From the NCBI GenBank assembly GCA_964578485.1, contig CAZODA010000096.1:1-5549 (forward strand): 5,549 bases of DNA. The letters are read 5' to 3'. The translations under genes and the position numbers were made by a program. The DNA comes from CAZODA01 sp964578485 (GTDB taxonomy: Bacteria; Bacteroidota; Bacteroidia; Bacteroidales; Marinilabiliaceae). The stretch's first letter is position 1. The number at the start of each line of letters is the position of its first letter. Below are positions 5,311-5,549 of the stretch, in pieces. A model generated the notes under the pieces. That model saw only the letters and a program-made list of their open reading frames with translations, was not told the DNA's origin and made no database searches.

Positions 5311-5549
5311 AATTTATACTTTTATGATAAATGAAATAGAAGGATAAATTTGTATCTTTACAATCGTCTTAAATTATTTAAATTATCAACATTGTTTTTT
5401 GATTTTATCAGAAATTATTGTTTTTAGAAAAGGAATATTTATTACTGTGAGAATTTGATGAAATCATAATTGTATTGGAAAACTTTCGTATTAGTGTTTT
5501 AGCCCCTTAAACACTCGGACATGATTATATATTAAAAACAATAATTAAT
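5311..5549. other. Terminal 239 bp without a recognisable gene
   Basis: A/T-rich DNA with no convincing reading frame. TATCTTTA at 5353-5360 resembles a rightward -7 promoter element (TAnnTTTG with the last base changed), but no -33 element is evident. AGTGTTT (5493-5499) and AAACACT (5509-5515) form a 7-bp hairpin with a TAGCCCCTT loop. AATTATTGTTTTTA (5413-5426) recurs inverted at 5533-5546. A leader or promoter for a gene beyond the window is possible. Confidence 0.5.

Overview
The window looks like a piece of a Bacteroidota chromosome, most likely order Bacteroidales. The DNA is AT-rich. Start codons lack obvious Shine-Dalgarno sequences. Several upstream regions carry the Bacteroidota-type promoter (-33 TTG or TTTG, about 19 bp, then TAnnTTTG). 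The protein set also fits: a 63-residue cold shock protein, a TonB-domain protein with a SusC-like plug motif at its end, and a lipoprotein resembling a Bacteroidota-restricted family (DUF6340).

Layout. Positions 1-67 hold the N-terminal 22 codons of a leftward gene that runs off the window. Its promoter is overlapped by a near-perfect 22-bp palindrome. A GC-richer, hairpin-rich block follows (about 201-348) and looks like a dispersed REP-type repeat. Next is a leftward cold shock gene (433-624) with its own terminator and promoter. Divergent from it, across 136 bp, is a rightward SIR2-family deacylase (761-1498) that ends at a terminator-like structure. That structure is overlapped by the best promoter in the window, which serves fabG (1772-2518) through a leader of about 110 nt. 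A long imperfect stem with a 58-nt loop and a T-run follows fabG. Then come a TPR-containing lipoprotein (2698-3753), a 385-bp gap with no convincing gene, a small unrecognised protein (4139-4417), and a short secreted or anchored protein joining a TonB C-terminal domain to a plug-like tail (4519-5199). A classic terminator closes that gene. The last 240 bp hold no convincing gene.

The genes do not form one pathway. Most sit singly between their own promoters and terminators, so this reads as an ordinary housekeeping or accessory stretch of single-gene units. I found no sign of a defence island, CRISPR array or complete mobile element. The points that most deserve a second look are the TonB-plug fusion, the palindrome-promoter overlaps at 84-122 and 4476-4505, and the long stem after fabG.
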